A stretch of 64,000 nt of DNA from Orobanche coerulescens (lineage: Eukaryota > Streptophyta > Magnoliopsida > Lamiales > Orobanchaceae), in the NCBI GenBank assembly GCA_033398695.1, contig CM065801.1, forward strand, positions 1,798,001 through 1,862,000. Reading direction: 5' to 3'. Of the stretch, positions 11,633 to 24,294 are shown piece after piece (position 1 is the first letter of the stretch; each line of letters begins with the position of its first letter). The position numbers and the translations under genes were made by a program. Below the pieces are notes generated by a model. It was not told the DNA's origin. It saw nothing but the letters and a program-made list of their open reading frames with translations, and did no database searches.

Positions 11633-12488
11633 CTACTTTTGTCATCTCCCTCACGTGAATTCTCACCCCTCATGCTATATTATATATATATATATATATA
11701 TAAAACATCATCATCCTCACATCTCTCTCTCCCTCTCGCCAGCTTTCTCCATCCCTCCCTCATTTTCTTTTTTTTTTTCTTTCTTTCTTCTTGCTGCCAT
11801 CTCCCTCTCTCGCCACCTTCTCTCTCTCTTGTTCTCTCCCTCTCGTCCTCCCTCTCTTCTCTCCATCTCTTCCATTTCATTTTTTTTTTCGGCAAGGTGG
11901 AGCTTGAGGACGGGCAGCTGGCTTCTCCATTTTTTCCGGCGAGGTAGAGCTCGGCGACGGCAGGCGGCTCGCGACCGGAGCTCGGCGGCGGCCTGGTCGG
12001 AATTTCCGAATCGGAAGGCTGCAAATCCAGTCGAGCTGTTCGTCGACATCTGATTCGAACGGAGAATCCAGCCGGCATTTTTTTCTTCTTCCGGCCGGCG
12101 TTCTTCATGGTTTCCGGCCATGGACGCTTCTCCATTGTTTCCGGCGACCGGAGGTGGTTTTTGTCCGGAACGGACGGCGGAACGGAGGCTTGACATTCTT
12201 CCGGCGAAGAGTTGCAGGCGGAGATGGTGAAAACCGGCCATAGACGGAAACGGACCGGAGTTGGACGAAGTCCGGCGGGTCAATTTTTTTTGGCGGCCAA
12301 TTTCCAGAATGGGAGTTTTTTTTTCTCTTTCTTCTTTCCGGGCATGGCCGATCGGCTCCTGGTAAGTTTTCTTTGTATGTGTTTAGTGTGTGTTCTATAT
12401 ATATATATATATATAGTGTGCAGTGGTGTGTGTGTGTTGTATATATATATATATATATATAATGTGCAGTGGTGTGTGTTGTATAAGA

Positions 12489-12524
<36 letters not shown>

Positions 12525-12589
12525 TGTGTATATATATATAAATTGTATAGTGTGTGACGTGAAGTGTGTGTGTGTGTGTCTCATGTGGG

Positions 12590-12620
<31 letters not shown>

Positions 12621-15043
12621 ATATATATATAGATATCGTGGGTTGTATTGTATATATATTATTATATATATGTAATATATATATATTATATATATATGTA
12701 TGTATACGGATAAATACGAGTATAGTATGTGTTCGTGTTGGAATCGGAGTATCTATTATATTGTTTTCGGTCGATATCGTGTTATCGAATGAATTGTATT
12801 TCATTCAAGGTTGTTCGAGTGCTTGTGATTGTCGGAGGACGCCATTGATCGATTCGTGGTAGGACGTTGATCGTGGAAGGACTTTCTCGCCTTCGGTTTG
12901 AGGCAAGTTTTATACTTGTACTGGTCAATGAGATTAATGTTATCATGTATGTGTATGAATGTGTGTATCATTTCGAGACTTGGTCTCTTTATGATTTTGT
13001 TGATATCAGGGGATTGTTTGATACGATACCCTTCGGCAAATTATGCCAAATATTATTGTTGTTCGTAAATGGCCGATTAAGGCATTACGATACTTGTTGG
13101 TAATATATTTGTCGATAGTTGTCACAGTATCGACATATCGATTGTTATTGTTGATTGATGTTCCTTTGAGATATTGTTGTTGATAGCCGGTTCGCGGCAT
13201 CGACGTATCGATTGTTGTTATTGATTGATGTTCCATCAAGATATGTTTTTTGTGAATCGTCGTTATTGATATCAGTGTTTTTCTATTGATGTCGTTTTGG
13301 CCGATTGAAGGCATTGACGTATTCGATTATCATCTTCGTTATCGGTAACCGATTAAAGGTGCCGAGACATCCGTTGTACAATTGTTATCGGTTAACCGTT
13401 CTGAAGGTTATTGATATATTGAATTGGGATTATCAAAGATAATTCCCATCCGTTGTATAATTATTATCGATTGTCCGCTCTAACGGTAATCGATATATTG
13501 AATTGGGATTATCAAAGATAATTCCCATCCGTTGTCAAAAAGATAATTCCCATCCGTTGTATAATTGTTATCGATTGGCCATTCTACGGTAATCGAAGTA
13601 TTGAATTGGGATTATCAACGATAATTCCCATCCGTTGAATTATTTTTGTCGTGTTGACCGATTCAAGGCAGCACACTATTATTCTTGTGAACTCGGTAAT
13701 TTTGTGATCTTTGAAGGTTGAGGATTTCCCGAACCGTTGTGTTGTGATCGTTGCTCGTGTTAATCGGTCCTTAGGGATTTTGATCCCAGGATTGTTGTTT
13801 TGAATATTGTCGGTCGTGTCGATCTTTCATTATTCGTGTGTCATCGTTCACTTGGTGAGTCGTATGAATTGTATTGGATGTGTTATCCTTTGAGTTTCGT
13901 TGTCATGTTGTATCGTGACATATCCGGAATCATATCTGCGTTCCGATTGGTTATTGTGTAGGATTTTTATCCAGGCACATATAGTCATTGGTGGATATTA
14001 TTCTGCATTGGACTGTGCACACGGGACGTAGTTTCGTGAGGCTAATTAGGTACATTGTCCCACGTATATTCTGGATTTCATATACGGGGCGGACATGTGC
14101 ACGGACACATTTCCGGATCGGGCGTACTGTGATGTCCATCTTTTGAGCCATAAACTTTGATCGTCCATAGTATTGGATGAGGTTGACGTTTTGTGACTGA
14201 GCGTTCATAAGCCTGAGGGGTATGTTCGACAGTCATGTTTGTTTCTTTGAGATCTGTATTGTGATGATTTACAGCTTCAGGTTGTTCGGCTTTCAAGCCA
14301 TCGTGATATTTTGGCAGCTTCGGCTGAGGGCTTTCAGGCCATTGTGATGTATCGGTATCTCCGTTTGAGCCTTCGGGCATTGTGATCCTTATTTATTTTC
14401 AGCGTTGGATTGATTTACCTTCGGGTAATGTATTGTTGTGTTCTATATTGATGTTTCGCCGTTGGGCACTTATGTTCTAACCTATTGAGCAGGTATTGAT
14501 CGTATGCCGTGGGCATAGTATTCCACGAATGCTCGATTCTTACTTTGGTTTGTGAGCATCTCGTACTACCATTGTTATCGTTTATTACGCCTTTGGATGC
14601 ATATCATGTTGTGCATGTATTTGATATTCATTATTCGATGGTGACCCGTGGGGGGCGAACATGTTTTCATGTTTTAGGTACTTGCGAGGAGAGAGTTGAG
14701 ACACAGGGGCATGACGATGGCGACGAGGCATTCGAGCGATACTAGTCCGAGATATTTTGGTGTTCATGTTGGTCAGACAGTTGGAGTACTCCCATTTTGT
14801 CAGTCGTTGTCGTTTTGTATTATCCGAGCAAGGCTCGTGTATGTTGTTGTATTTTATTTTGGCCATGTAGGCCCATCCTTGTCGTTGAAATTCTATATCG
14901 GAATAGTATGTCGGACATCATAGTAGGGTCTGTGATTTCCTATTTTGGTCAGTTTGTTGTATTTTAGTCGTGTTCGCCTGGTGGATCACCTGAGGTGGGG
15001 TCCACGGCACTGTAATAACCCAATGGGATTTGGGGGTGTTACA
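11234..15043 (+). repeat. 3' LTR of the gag-only element (3810 bp)
   Basis: Matches 5530-9279 throughout with sparse substitutions. It carries an extra segment of about 70-80 bp at about 11620-11690 between two (TA)n runs that is absent from the 5' LTR, probably lost there by slippage between the runs. The CGTACG array is at 11442-11526, the 80-bp repeat at 13371-13640, and the tail ends TGTTACA at 15043. The TSD copy GTTTG follows at 15044-15048. Confidence 0.93.
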
Positions 15044-15899
15044 GTTTGGGCTCTTTGGCTTCGTATTCGCCGTTGATCTGGTTGACCACTAATTGAGAAT
15101 CACTCAAGATGGTGAGGCGGGTAAGGCCGAGGGAGGTTGCCATTTCTAGACCGGCCAAGAGAGCTTCATATTCTGCCTCATTATTGGTGGTCGGGAAATC
15201 TAGGCGAATAGCCGAGCAGAACAGACGCTGGCCGGGACTAACGAGGACTATTCCTGCACCCGATCGCTCAGCGGTTGAGGATCCATCCACATAGAGTGAC
15301 CATTCTTCTGATCGGTCGTCCTCCTGTGCGATTGCTGGTGTGAACTCTGCAATGAAGTCCGCAAGGGCTTGTCCCTTTATAGCAGTGCGCGATTCGTAAG
15401 CTATGTCAAACTGTCCGAGTTCGACGGCCCATTTTACCATCCGGCCGAAAACGTTAGGTCGGTGCATGACTTGCTTTAATGGATAGTTTGTTAAGACGAC
15501 TACCTGATGTTCCAAAAAGTAGGGTCTCAACTTCCGGGACGCCATTATGAGCGCATAGGCCAATTTTTCCATTGGGGCATATCTGAGCTCGGCATCGTGA
15601 AGGGCCTGACTCACATAATAAACCGGATGTTGCACCGCATTCTCTGTTCGAATCAGAGCGGCGCTGATCGCCGAGTCGGAGACCGCGAGATATAAGCTAA
15701 GAAGTTCCCCTCGGGTCGGTCTCTGCAAAGTCGGTGCTTCTGCCAGGACTTTCTTGATAGCTTCGAAGGCTTTTTGGCAAGGTTCTGTCCATTGAAAATC
15801 CTTGTTCTTTTTTATCGTCTCAAAGAAAGGTTTGCATTTATCCGTTGAGCGAGAGATAAAGCGACTCAGCGCGGCTAGTCGGCCAGTTAGGCTTTGCAC
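15044..15899 (-). CDS. RNase H part of Tat element 1 pol
   Basis: Continues the RT-RNase H connection (LTGRLAALSRFISRSTDKC, then WTEPCQKAFEAIKK). It includes the line with YVSQALHDAELRYAPMEKLAYAL, and then an RNase H domain with the catalytic-type SLYVDGSS, GAGIVL, NNEAEYEALLAGL and ILSDSQLVVNQI motifs. It degrades the RNA strand during reverse transcription. The frame continues across the gag-only insertion into 5529 once one GTTTG copy is removed. It differs in frame from the RT segment at 15887-16344 by a one-base shift. Confidence 0.92.
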
Positions 15900-16344
15900 C
15901 TTTTTGACCGAGTTTGGAGAACAAGCTCGGTCACTGCTGTAATTTTATCGGGGTTGGCTTCAATCCCTCTTTGGCTTACCATGTAGCCGAGGAATTTTCC
16001 AGAACCTACCCCAAAGGAACATTTCTTCGGATTTAACTTCATCTTATACTCTCGCAAAATAGCAAACATTTTATTGAGGTCATGTACATGATCGGCCGAG
16101 CGCAGAGATTTTACTAACATGTCATCTACATATACCTCCATAGTATGGCCTATCAAGCTATTGAACATTTTATTTACCAGGCGTTGATATGTCGCGCCGG
16201 CATTCTTGAGCCCGAAAGGCTTCATCCGGTAACAGTATAGGCCGCGGGCCGAGTAGAAGGAAGTGTTTTCCTCATCAGCGGGATGCATTGGAATCTGGTT
16301 GTATCCAGAATACGCATCCATAAAGCTCATTAGCTCGTGCCCGG
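15887..16344 (-). pseudogene. RT palm/fingers segment of Tat element 1 pol (frameshifted)
   Basis: Carries SFMDAYSGYNQI, FGLKNAGATYQRLVN and the catalytic YVDDMLVK box, then LNPKKCSFGV and GKFLGYMVS. These are RT motifs of Ty3/gypsy elements. On the upstream side the frame is cut at 16340-16344 by the Athila-like insertion and resumes at 27767. On the downstream side a one-base indel near 15900-15925 moves the reading into the RNase H frame. The polymerase motifs themselves are intact, but no single protein can be made from this copy. Confidence 0.9.
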
Positions 16345-18352
16345 TGATCGGTCAAAAACTTATCCTAAAAATAAGAGTTTGTTGAGTCGCTCGCAAATAT
16401 ATACGAGGTAGAAGTAGTTTGTGGTAAGTTCTACCAAGGTCTTTTCTCTCGAGGATTGTCCAACAGGGCTTCGTATAATATTTTGTATAGATTGCAAGAA
16501 ATAAATACTAAAATATTCTAAAATATATTTTTGGGTTTTTTAATATTAACTAAATTAAATGCACTATATTTTAAACCAAACTATTTTTAATAAGACTATT
16601 TTATATAAGACTATTTATACTAGACTATTTATACTAGACTATTTATACTAGACTATTTATATTAAGACTATTTATACTAGACTATTTATACTAGACTATT
16701 TTTAACTAGTGAAAATGAATAGAATTAAAATGAGTTGGGAATTTATAAAATCTAGGGGATTACGGGTTCATTAAATTAGGTTTTTAATTAAGTATCGGAA
16801 TTGATTTATACGGATATAAAAGAAAAAACGAATGTTTATCGAGTAATCAACTTTTCACCTCTGTACTTTCGTAATCAAAGATGTCTTAATCACTTTTGCT
16901 TTTTTAAGATATTGATAACAAGATTAACACTTGATAGATTGAAAAGATGTGTTTCCAATACACTTAAAAATCAATCAAGGAAATTTTACTAGTAGAAATA
17001 GGATATGATCAATCTCTATTTAAACCAATTAGTCCTTTCATTTCTCTAATTTGACTATTTTTAGGATAAACGATCGTTCATCGAGTAATCAACTTTTCAC
17101 CTCTGTACTTTCGTAATCAAAAGTGTCTTAACCACTTTCGCAATCTTAAGATGTTGATAACAAGATTAACATTTGATAGATTGAAAAGATATGTTTCCAA
17201 TTCACTCAACAATCAATCAAGAAGGTTTCATTACTAAAAATAGGATATGATCAATCTCTATTTAAACCAATTAGTCCTAAAAATAGTTTAAATCAATCAA
17301 ATACTCAATATATATAACCTAATAGAAATCCCCCTTCCCCTAGGAAGAAAGATTAGCTGCTCATTGGTTTATACAAACTAAACTTATAATAGAAATAATT
17401 GATATATATAATAGATATAGAAACTTTTAATTACTAGAACTTAATGACAATAGATAAAACTTACTTGAATATGATGAATCAAAGTGCAAGAAACAAACTT
17501 CAAAATATAACTTCAAACTTGTTTAAAGGTTACAAGCTTACAAAAATTGAAAGTAAAATACTAAGTGCTTATTGATCAAGCACTTTTCAATTACAAACTA
17601 AATGAAAGAAAAACTTCAAACCAAAAATAAAATACAAACTAAAATTGAAAGTTCTAAGGAAAATATATTGCTAAAAGAAAGGAGTATTTCTTAGCAAGAA
17701 GATGGGTTTGAGAATTGGTAATTGGTAATTGGTGATTTTGCAATGGATGAAGATGTCCTTTTATAGGTGATTTTCAAGAATACAATTGATTATTTAATTC
17801 AAAATATCTATTGTAATATCTTTGATTAATTCTTTGTTCACACTTCACCCATGTCTTTGAATTTTCAGATTTTTGACCAAAAAAATATCTTGTGGTTGAG
17901 TTCACAAGTTGGTCAAAAGTGGACTATTTTTTCATGGCATCTGCTGAAAAACGGCGATGAAAAACGGCCCAGTTTGCCCCGTGTTGTGCGCCGTTTTGTG
18001 GTGACTCGGTCTCTTCCGGAATACGCGCGAGGACACGGCGCTAAATGTCGGCCGTGTGTGAAACGGCCCAAGACACGGCCCTTGTTGCGCCGTATGTGAA
18101 ACGGCCTACATAACACGGTCCTTTTTGCGCCGTGTTGTATGGTCGTTTTGCCTTGGAAAATTCCCGTCGTTGGATTTGATCTTGTTTTCCGTCCTTTTTG
18201 ATGCTTCATGTCAGTAATCTGTAAAATAACCATTTTTAGCTCATGTTTGGACATATCTGTAAAATATGTATTTTTAATCACAAATCAGTACGATTATGTC
18301 CGGAAAAATGAATATTTTGTATATGAATTTTAGATCAATTATGCACTAATCA
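16345..18352 (-). repeat. LTR of the Athila-like element (3' LTR in element sense)
   Basis: Contains a run of a 14-bp repeat GACTATTTATACTA (16605-16705). It also has two copies of a block of about 230 bp starting near ATCGAGTAATCAACTTTTCACC (16835-17060 and 17070-17285). A TATA box on the minus strand is at 17757-17765 (TATAAAAGG). A segment at 17955-18140 is rich in short ACGGCCC and CGCCGT motifs. Confidence 0.93.
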
Positions 18353-19941
18353 AATACCCCACACTTAAATTCTTGCTAGTTCCGAGCAAGACTCTTTATT
18401 AATCACACACAAAATAAAAATTAAAATAAGACATAAAATAAAAAAATAAAAAATAATACACATAAATTTAAGAAAAATAATTATATATAAAGATAAAAAG
18501 AGATCAAAATGCCATTAATACACAATAACCAACTTTATACATTAGATAGAAATGAATCAAGATTCAAAATAAATCTACTAACGATTTTGAAGTTAAAACA
18601 CGGTTTTTATTTTTGTAATTCCAAAATGCAAGGTTTTCCCCCAAAAGGTTTATTATTTCTTTCCCATTCGTGACTTCACACCACTCTCTTTAATGGTTGC
18701 TCTCGATCACTCGTTTATTTTTCGACTCAATATGAAGAAGAATTTCATTGGCGTCATCAAATATTGTGATTTTTCACGAAATTGAGTGTATTGAAATTCA
18801 GCCGCTAATTAATTCAAGTCTGTTCATAAACTACATCCCTTAGTGATAGCTTTCACACCGTTATTTGCTAACGTGTAGCTCTTTTCACCAACACAATTTC
18901 TATCTTTTTTTTTTTAAAAGGTGATAGCTTTCACACCGTTATTTGCTAACGTGTAGCTCTTTTCACCAATTTTTCTGTGAGACGGCAGCTACGCACAAAC
19001 AATGGTTAGTCCTTTATTTTTCGCAAAATTTTAAGACCCCCAAAATTAGGCAGCTGTTGCTGCTCAACACTTCTCCTTTTTGTCATTTTTTTTAGGTGAT
19101 AGTTTTCACATCGTTATTTGCTAACGTGTAGCTCTTTTCACCAATGACTCCTTTTTTTTTAGGGAATAGAATTTTTGCAGAAAATCAGTTATTAGTTAAG
19201 CATGAAAAATCAAAAACTCCACAAATTAAGTAAATTTCAGTTTTATTTTTCATCAACCGACTGATTCTTCTCTTCTCAAGGTAACGAATGACTCGATTTT
19301 ATATGGTAACTACAAGGCTTGGAAAGAGAGATTAAGGCTCAAAAAAATTTGGAATATACAATTTTTACCGGTTAAAACAATTTTAGAAGCTTGTATATAG
19401 CTAAATTATTGGTGTTATGGCCAGATCTAGAAATCTCACAAATAAACAAAATAAATATATATATATACATAAAAAAAATCAAAGCCAAATAACAAAAATA
19501 ATCAAATCACACCACAATAATTAAAATATACCACCCCCAAACTTGAAAAAGAAACCGTCCTCGGTTTTTAAAAAAATAATAATAATAATAATAAGCAAGA
19601 GAAAAAAAATACTTCATGTTATGAAAATTGATGCTTGAGCTATACCTTTTTGGATCTACATAAAAAAATATACGAGGCAAACAACAACAACAAAAATATA
19701 CCCGGAAGTATAACACAATTTTTAAGATGTGCATCAAGAAAGTCCGAAGAGTCGCCTTACGCTGCCATCAATGCTTTTATAAAAAACACACAATAAAAAT
19801 TACAGCAATAAAATAACAATACATAAATCGCGAATAGATGCGCATCAAGAGATCAAGAAGAAACTCCTTAAGCTGCCACCATTTAGCACGATTATTACAC
19901 ACGACAGAATGTAAAAATAACAAGAGGTCTCATATGGGGTA
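18353..19941 (-). other. Non-coding 3' interior of the Athila-like element
   Basis: About 1.6 kb of AT-rich sequence without an open frame of note. On the minus strand it has a second Athila-type CAAGTTTGGGGGTGG at about 19525-19545 and the GTGTGGGG polypurine tract next to the LTR (18353-18366). It contains a threefold 48-bp repeat described separately. Confidence 0.7.
18843..19143. repeat. Three dispersed copies of a 48-bp hairpin-like repeat
   Basis: Copies at 18843-18890, 18921-18968 and 19096-19143 share GTGATAGCTTTCACACCG followed by TTATTTGCTAACGTGTAGCT and CTTTTCACCA. The ends (GGTGA..TCACC and AGCT parts) are partly complementary, so each copy can fold on itself. The first two are identical; the third has two C-to-T type changes. 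They lie just inside the element's 3' LTR. Confidence 0.8.
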
Positions 19942-21523
19942 TCAAAGGGATAGGAATGAATCCACTTTTCGTTTTCTCACGGTGAGATCTTCCATCCAGA
20001 CAATATTAGTTAGAGCTGGATCTGGTTGAGGAACAAATTCAATGAGTTTTTTGATTAGCTCTTCTGGTGTTGTTGCAACGACTATGATTCGTTTAGCACG
20101 CTCGGAAATAAAACCTTTTTCAGCAGAGTAGTCGATGAAAGATAGTAAACCATCAAAGAAACCATTGACATTAAGCAGACCTATTGGTTTTTGATGAACA
20201 TTTAGCTGGGCTCTGGTAACCACATGAAAAAGTTCCTCAAGGGTGCCAAAACCACCGGAAGGGTGATAAAGGCGCGAATTATTTATCATGTGAGTTATGC
20301 GATCTTGCATATTCTGAGATCTAAAGTCATCTCCAATAATTGCCCGGTGATTTTACTTTCACCGAGGTTTTGAAATTACTCCCAACACTCTTACTCCTTC
20401 CATATAGAAAGTGACTCGTCCCATTAATCTAGACTTCCTCCTCCATAAACTACATGAATGCATTTTTCTCTAAAGTACGACCCAAGTTGTGTCTTCAAGA
20501 AAGCATGCATCTTTTCCATAACTATCTCCACCAAAAATGCAGTGAGGCCCTGTTTACTTTTACTTAATGGGTGAATCTTTGAACCATCCGAATCGCCGAT
20601 TTTTTTTTGTTTACTTTTTGCTGAATGGGCTGAAATTTGGCATTATGATTCAGCCTAAAAAACGAGGTGCTTCCCATTCAGCAGAACAAATTACATATTC
20701 TGCCCTTTCTCACCTACCGCACGGCTTCTCCCCTTTCTCATCTTCACTTTCTTCTCCCCTTCTCCCTTTTCCCGTCCCTTTTCCCCTTCTGCCATTCTCT
20801 CCGCCATTCCCCTTCTCTCTCCCGTCCATTTTCCCGTCCCTTCTCTCTCCCGTCCCTTTTCTTCTCTCTCCACCGTCCGCATCGCCCTCGCCCGCCTCAC
20901 CGTCGCCCGCCTCACCGACGCCCCCATCGCCGACGCCCGCCTCGCCGTCACCATCGCCGTCGAGCAGGTTCGTTTTTTTTTCATCGCCGACGCCCGCCAT
21001 CACCGTCCCTTTTTGCTGCTTGTTTAAATTGGATTAAATGAAGTATGTTGTTTTATCAACTAGTCACTGTGCATTTTTTTTAGTGGCCATTTTTTAAAGG
21101 GATTTGCATCATCATTGTGTTTATGACCTTTTGTTAAATCTGGTAGTATTATCTTAGCGACACTCAAAGAAAATCGATGATGCGGCTATTCTTCAGATTT
21201 CCAATTTAGCAATAATTCAGTTTTTGATTTCTCCGAAATTTTTCTGATTCCAGGTTCGTTTTTTTTTTTCAGATTTTTCCTGCTTGTTTATTTTTCATGT
21301 CCTGCTTGTTATTTTTCCTGCTTGTTTTTTCAGATTCCAGTGGCTATTTTTTATTTTTCTGATTCCAGTGATTTTATCTTGTTTTGATTTCTGGTAGAGA
21401 TAAATATCATTTACGATGGGAGTGTTTGTTATGATGTATATTTAGTTTTTTTTTTTCATTTCTTCGAGGGATTCCGTGGCTGCTTGTTGGTAGTTGGTTT
21501 GATAATTTCATCTTGTTTTAGGT

Positions 21524-22445
21524 ATGGAACAAATTGGGGAAACACAACCAAATAAACGAACTAGGATAAGTTGGAGGGACCCCAATGTTATGAAGACCTT
21601 TTTGGAAAGTTGTATTCTTGAGGTTTCATTGAACGGGAAGGAAGGTAGTGCATTAAAACCGAATTCATGGATCAAAGTTGCTGAAACCCTCAAAGCAACT
21701 CATAATTTTACCGTTGACAAGAAGCAGATGCGTAATAAATTTGATTATCTAAAGGGGAAATATGGAGCATGGTTGAAATTAAAAAACAAAACTGGCAATT
21801 TGTATGATCCTTCAACCAACACATTCAACTTAACACCTCAAGAATGGGAATTGGAGAGTGAGGTATATTCATAATTGGCAATTTATTTTCGCTTTTATTT
21901 ATTTTGTATATTGATAACTTTATTTTTTAACACAGTCCAATAAATATGTTGAATATTTGAGGACGTCAAGTCTACTATACCCTGAGTTGTGTGCACAACT
22001 ATTTGAGGGTGGTGTGTGCACGGGTATTGGAGGCTATGGACCGACATCAAAAGACCCTATGCCAACCGTTGAGCCTCTCGCGTTCCCCGCTTTCGAAGAC
22101 CCTATATCAAGTGAACAAGCTCCCATGTCGTCAACACCTAGTTCCTCTCGTACTCATGTTGACAAGAAAAAAAGAAAGGCTAGAGAAGTAACCTCGGATT
22201 TAGATGAGAAACTTATGATTTTTCTAGATAATATGGCATTAAAACACGAGAAACCCGATCCTTTCTCGTATGAAGCATGCATGAAAAAATTGAACGACCT
22301 TGGATGGGGAAAAGAAGATCCATTGTTTCGCATTGCTTTTTCTCTTCTTACGGATAGCCGGAATAGAGAAGCATGGATTGGAATACCGTCAGAGTTTGCT
22401 AAGGATTGGGTAAAAACGGTTGGAGCAAAACAAGGATACCACTAG
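21524..22445 (+). CDS. PIF/Harbinger ORF1, Myb/SANT-like DNA-binding protein (2 exons)
   Basis: Exon 1 is 21524-21862 and exon 2 is 21936-22445, with an intron 21863-21935 (GTATAT..ACACAG) that joins in frame; the product is 282 aa. Residues about 15-100 form a Myb/SANT-like domain (WRDPNVMKTFLESC, NSWIKVAETL, KKQMRNKFDYLKGKYGAWLKL, then NTFNLTPQEWE). A Ser/Pro-rich linker, a KKKRKAR basic patch that could be a nuclear signal, and a C-terminal helical part follow. In this superfamily the ORF1 protein helps bring the transposase to the nucleus and to the element ends. The gene appears intact. No ATG alternative fits better: this one directly precedes the conserved domain. Confidence 0.85.
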
Positions 22446-22974
22446 TTCACTATTTGGTATTTTTTTTACTAGTTTTGCTGTTTTTGAATGATACTTGGGA
22501 CTTGTTTTTTGTTGGGACTATTTGGTTCTGTTTTATTGTTGTGTTGCTCTTTGGTAAAAACCAAGTTGTTATGACTATTTTTTTGTTATATTGTTGCTGT
22601 TATATTCTTGCTGTTTTAATGTTGAATGTATATGCATTCTAAATCGTTTGATGTATATATAGTGACAATTCATGTAAGGAAAATGTAAATAGCAAATAAA
22701 GGTGGCTGTTGTTTGTTGCTGGGTAAGGAATAGCAAGAATAAAGGTGACAATTCTTGCTGTTTGTTGCTGGGTAAGGAAATGTAAATAGCAAATAGCAAA
22801 TATATAGTGACAATTCATGTAAGGAAAATGTAAATAGCAAATCGTTTGATGTATATATTCTTGCTGTTGAATGTTGCTGCTCTTCTCCATTATCCAATGT
22901 TGTGACTTTTTTTTTCAATGTTATGACTGGTGCTGTTGTTTATGTGATAATTTGTGATGTTTTTACGAATAAAT

Positions 22975-24294
22975 ATGCCGACTCTCGAGGAAGAAATTCT
23001 TGTTGTAATTCTAATATATGTATACTTAAGACGAAGAAGAGTTGCTTCAACAAGACGAGAAAGGATACACGATAATACTTCGGCATTGAGTGGATATGCA
23101 TACACCCAAGAGCTACTAAATGGATCCAGTACGCAATGTCAAGAATTGATGCGACTATCTCGTGAAGCATATATACTATTATGCCAACATTTTAGACAAA
23201 ACAATTGGGTGAAAGATAGTAAACATGTTAGCGTCGAGGAGAAGATGGCAATGTTTTTAACAATTCTTGGACATAATGAACGTTATAGAGTAATTAAACG
23301 TAGATTTCAACAGTCTACAAGAACCGTTCATGTTTATTTTCATGAAGTTCTGCAAGGCATGATGGAATTCGCAAAAACCATTATAGTGCCAACAAATTCA
23401 GAGGCAACTTCGAACATGTCAAATCATCAGAGGCGCTTGAGAGAAAAATTTCCGGTATGTTTTACCATTGTGGTTTGGTAAAAATTCTTGACATTAGTAA
23501 GGTAATTTTTTTTTTTATTAATCAAGGGGGCAATAGGCGCACTAGACGGTACTCTTATACATGCAGTTGTGCCGATTAGTCATCAGACTGCTTATAGGGG
23601 AAGAGGTGGTAGTCGATGCTTTCAAAACGTTCTGGGAATTTGTGATTTCAATAAGATATTCACTTTTGTTTGGGCTGGATGGGAAGGTATAGCACATGAT
23701 TCCAGAGTACTTAGGGAAGTTGCTTTTAACCCGAATTCTGGCTTTCCCTTTCCACCACAAGGTATACATCATTATGAAATTATACTTTTGCTTTTTTATT
23801 TGTATGTTATACATTTGATGTTTTTTAATTTTCAGACAAATATTATCTTTGCGATGCTGCATATGCCAATTCCCGTGGATTTTTGGCTCCATATCGTAAC
23901 ACGAGGTATTGGTTAGCAGATTTCCGACGCCGACGTGCTTTGACTAAAGAAGAATTGTTCAATCATGCACATGCCCAGCTTAGGAATGTTATTGAACGTG
24001 CTTATGGTGTCTTGAAATTAAGATTTCCAATTCGGCGAGATGGCTCCTTTTCCATTTATAATACAAAGAAATGTGGTCATTGCTTGCTTTGCGATACATA
24101 ATTTTATCAGGAAATGCAATATTCAGGACCAGTTGTTTCTGGAGTGCAATGAGGATACTATATTTAACAATGAAGAAGAAGGCGAAGGAAGTGGAGAAGA
24201 AGGGCTCGACATAACACAATGGGGTGCTAATAGCACACAATATATGACTAATTTGCGTGATGAAATTGCAAATAGTTTGGTTTCTAATGCTTAA
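22975..24294 (+). pseudogene. PIF/Harbinger DDE transposase (3 exons, late frameshift)
   Basis: Exons 22975-23454, 23527-23761 and 23836-24294 are joined by introns with GTATGT..AATCAAG and GTATAC..TTTTCAG borders; both junctions keep the frame. Motifs of the DDE_Tnp_4 family are present: LSREAYILLCQHF, the first Asp in GALDGTLIH, the second in WEGIAHDSRVL, DAAYANSRGFLAPYR, and the Glu in NVIERAYGVLKLRF. The reading frame slips at about 24030-24040 (after RFPI), so the last 85 or so codons (APFPFIIQRNVVIACFAIHNF onward) are in another frame. The catalytic triad lies before the slip. This copy is probably inactive or impaired. Confidence 0.88.

Larger units (their letters stand above)
5530..15043 (+). 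mobile_element. Non-autonomous gag-only Ty3/gypsy element with giant LTRs
   Basis: LTRs at 5530-9279 (3750 bp) and 11234-15043 (3810 bp) start TGTAATATCCGGGGG and end GGGGGTGTTACA. The target duplication GTTTG is at 5525-5529 and 15044-15048. The internal part is only 1954 bp: a primer site, one gag gene and a polypurine tract, with no protease, RT or integrase. It must depend on a related autonomous element for enzymes. LTR ends, gag type and initiator-Met primer site suggest the Tekay/Del-like chromovirus group (inference). It is inserted in pol of Tat element 1 and is therefore younger than it. Confidence 0.93.

Noticed and set aside
19942..20310. LOG-type frame as a working host gene
   Set aside because: The catalytic motif is frameshifted, upstream stops are present, and a transposon splits the 5' end.
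20567..21041. Pro/Ser-rich 156-codon frame near the Harbinger left end
   Set aside because: Low-complexity C-rich repeats with overlapping open frames in several phases; it fits a leader or promoter region better than a protein.
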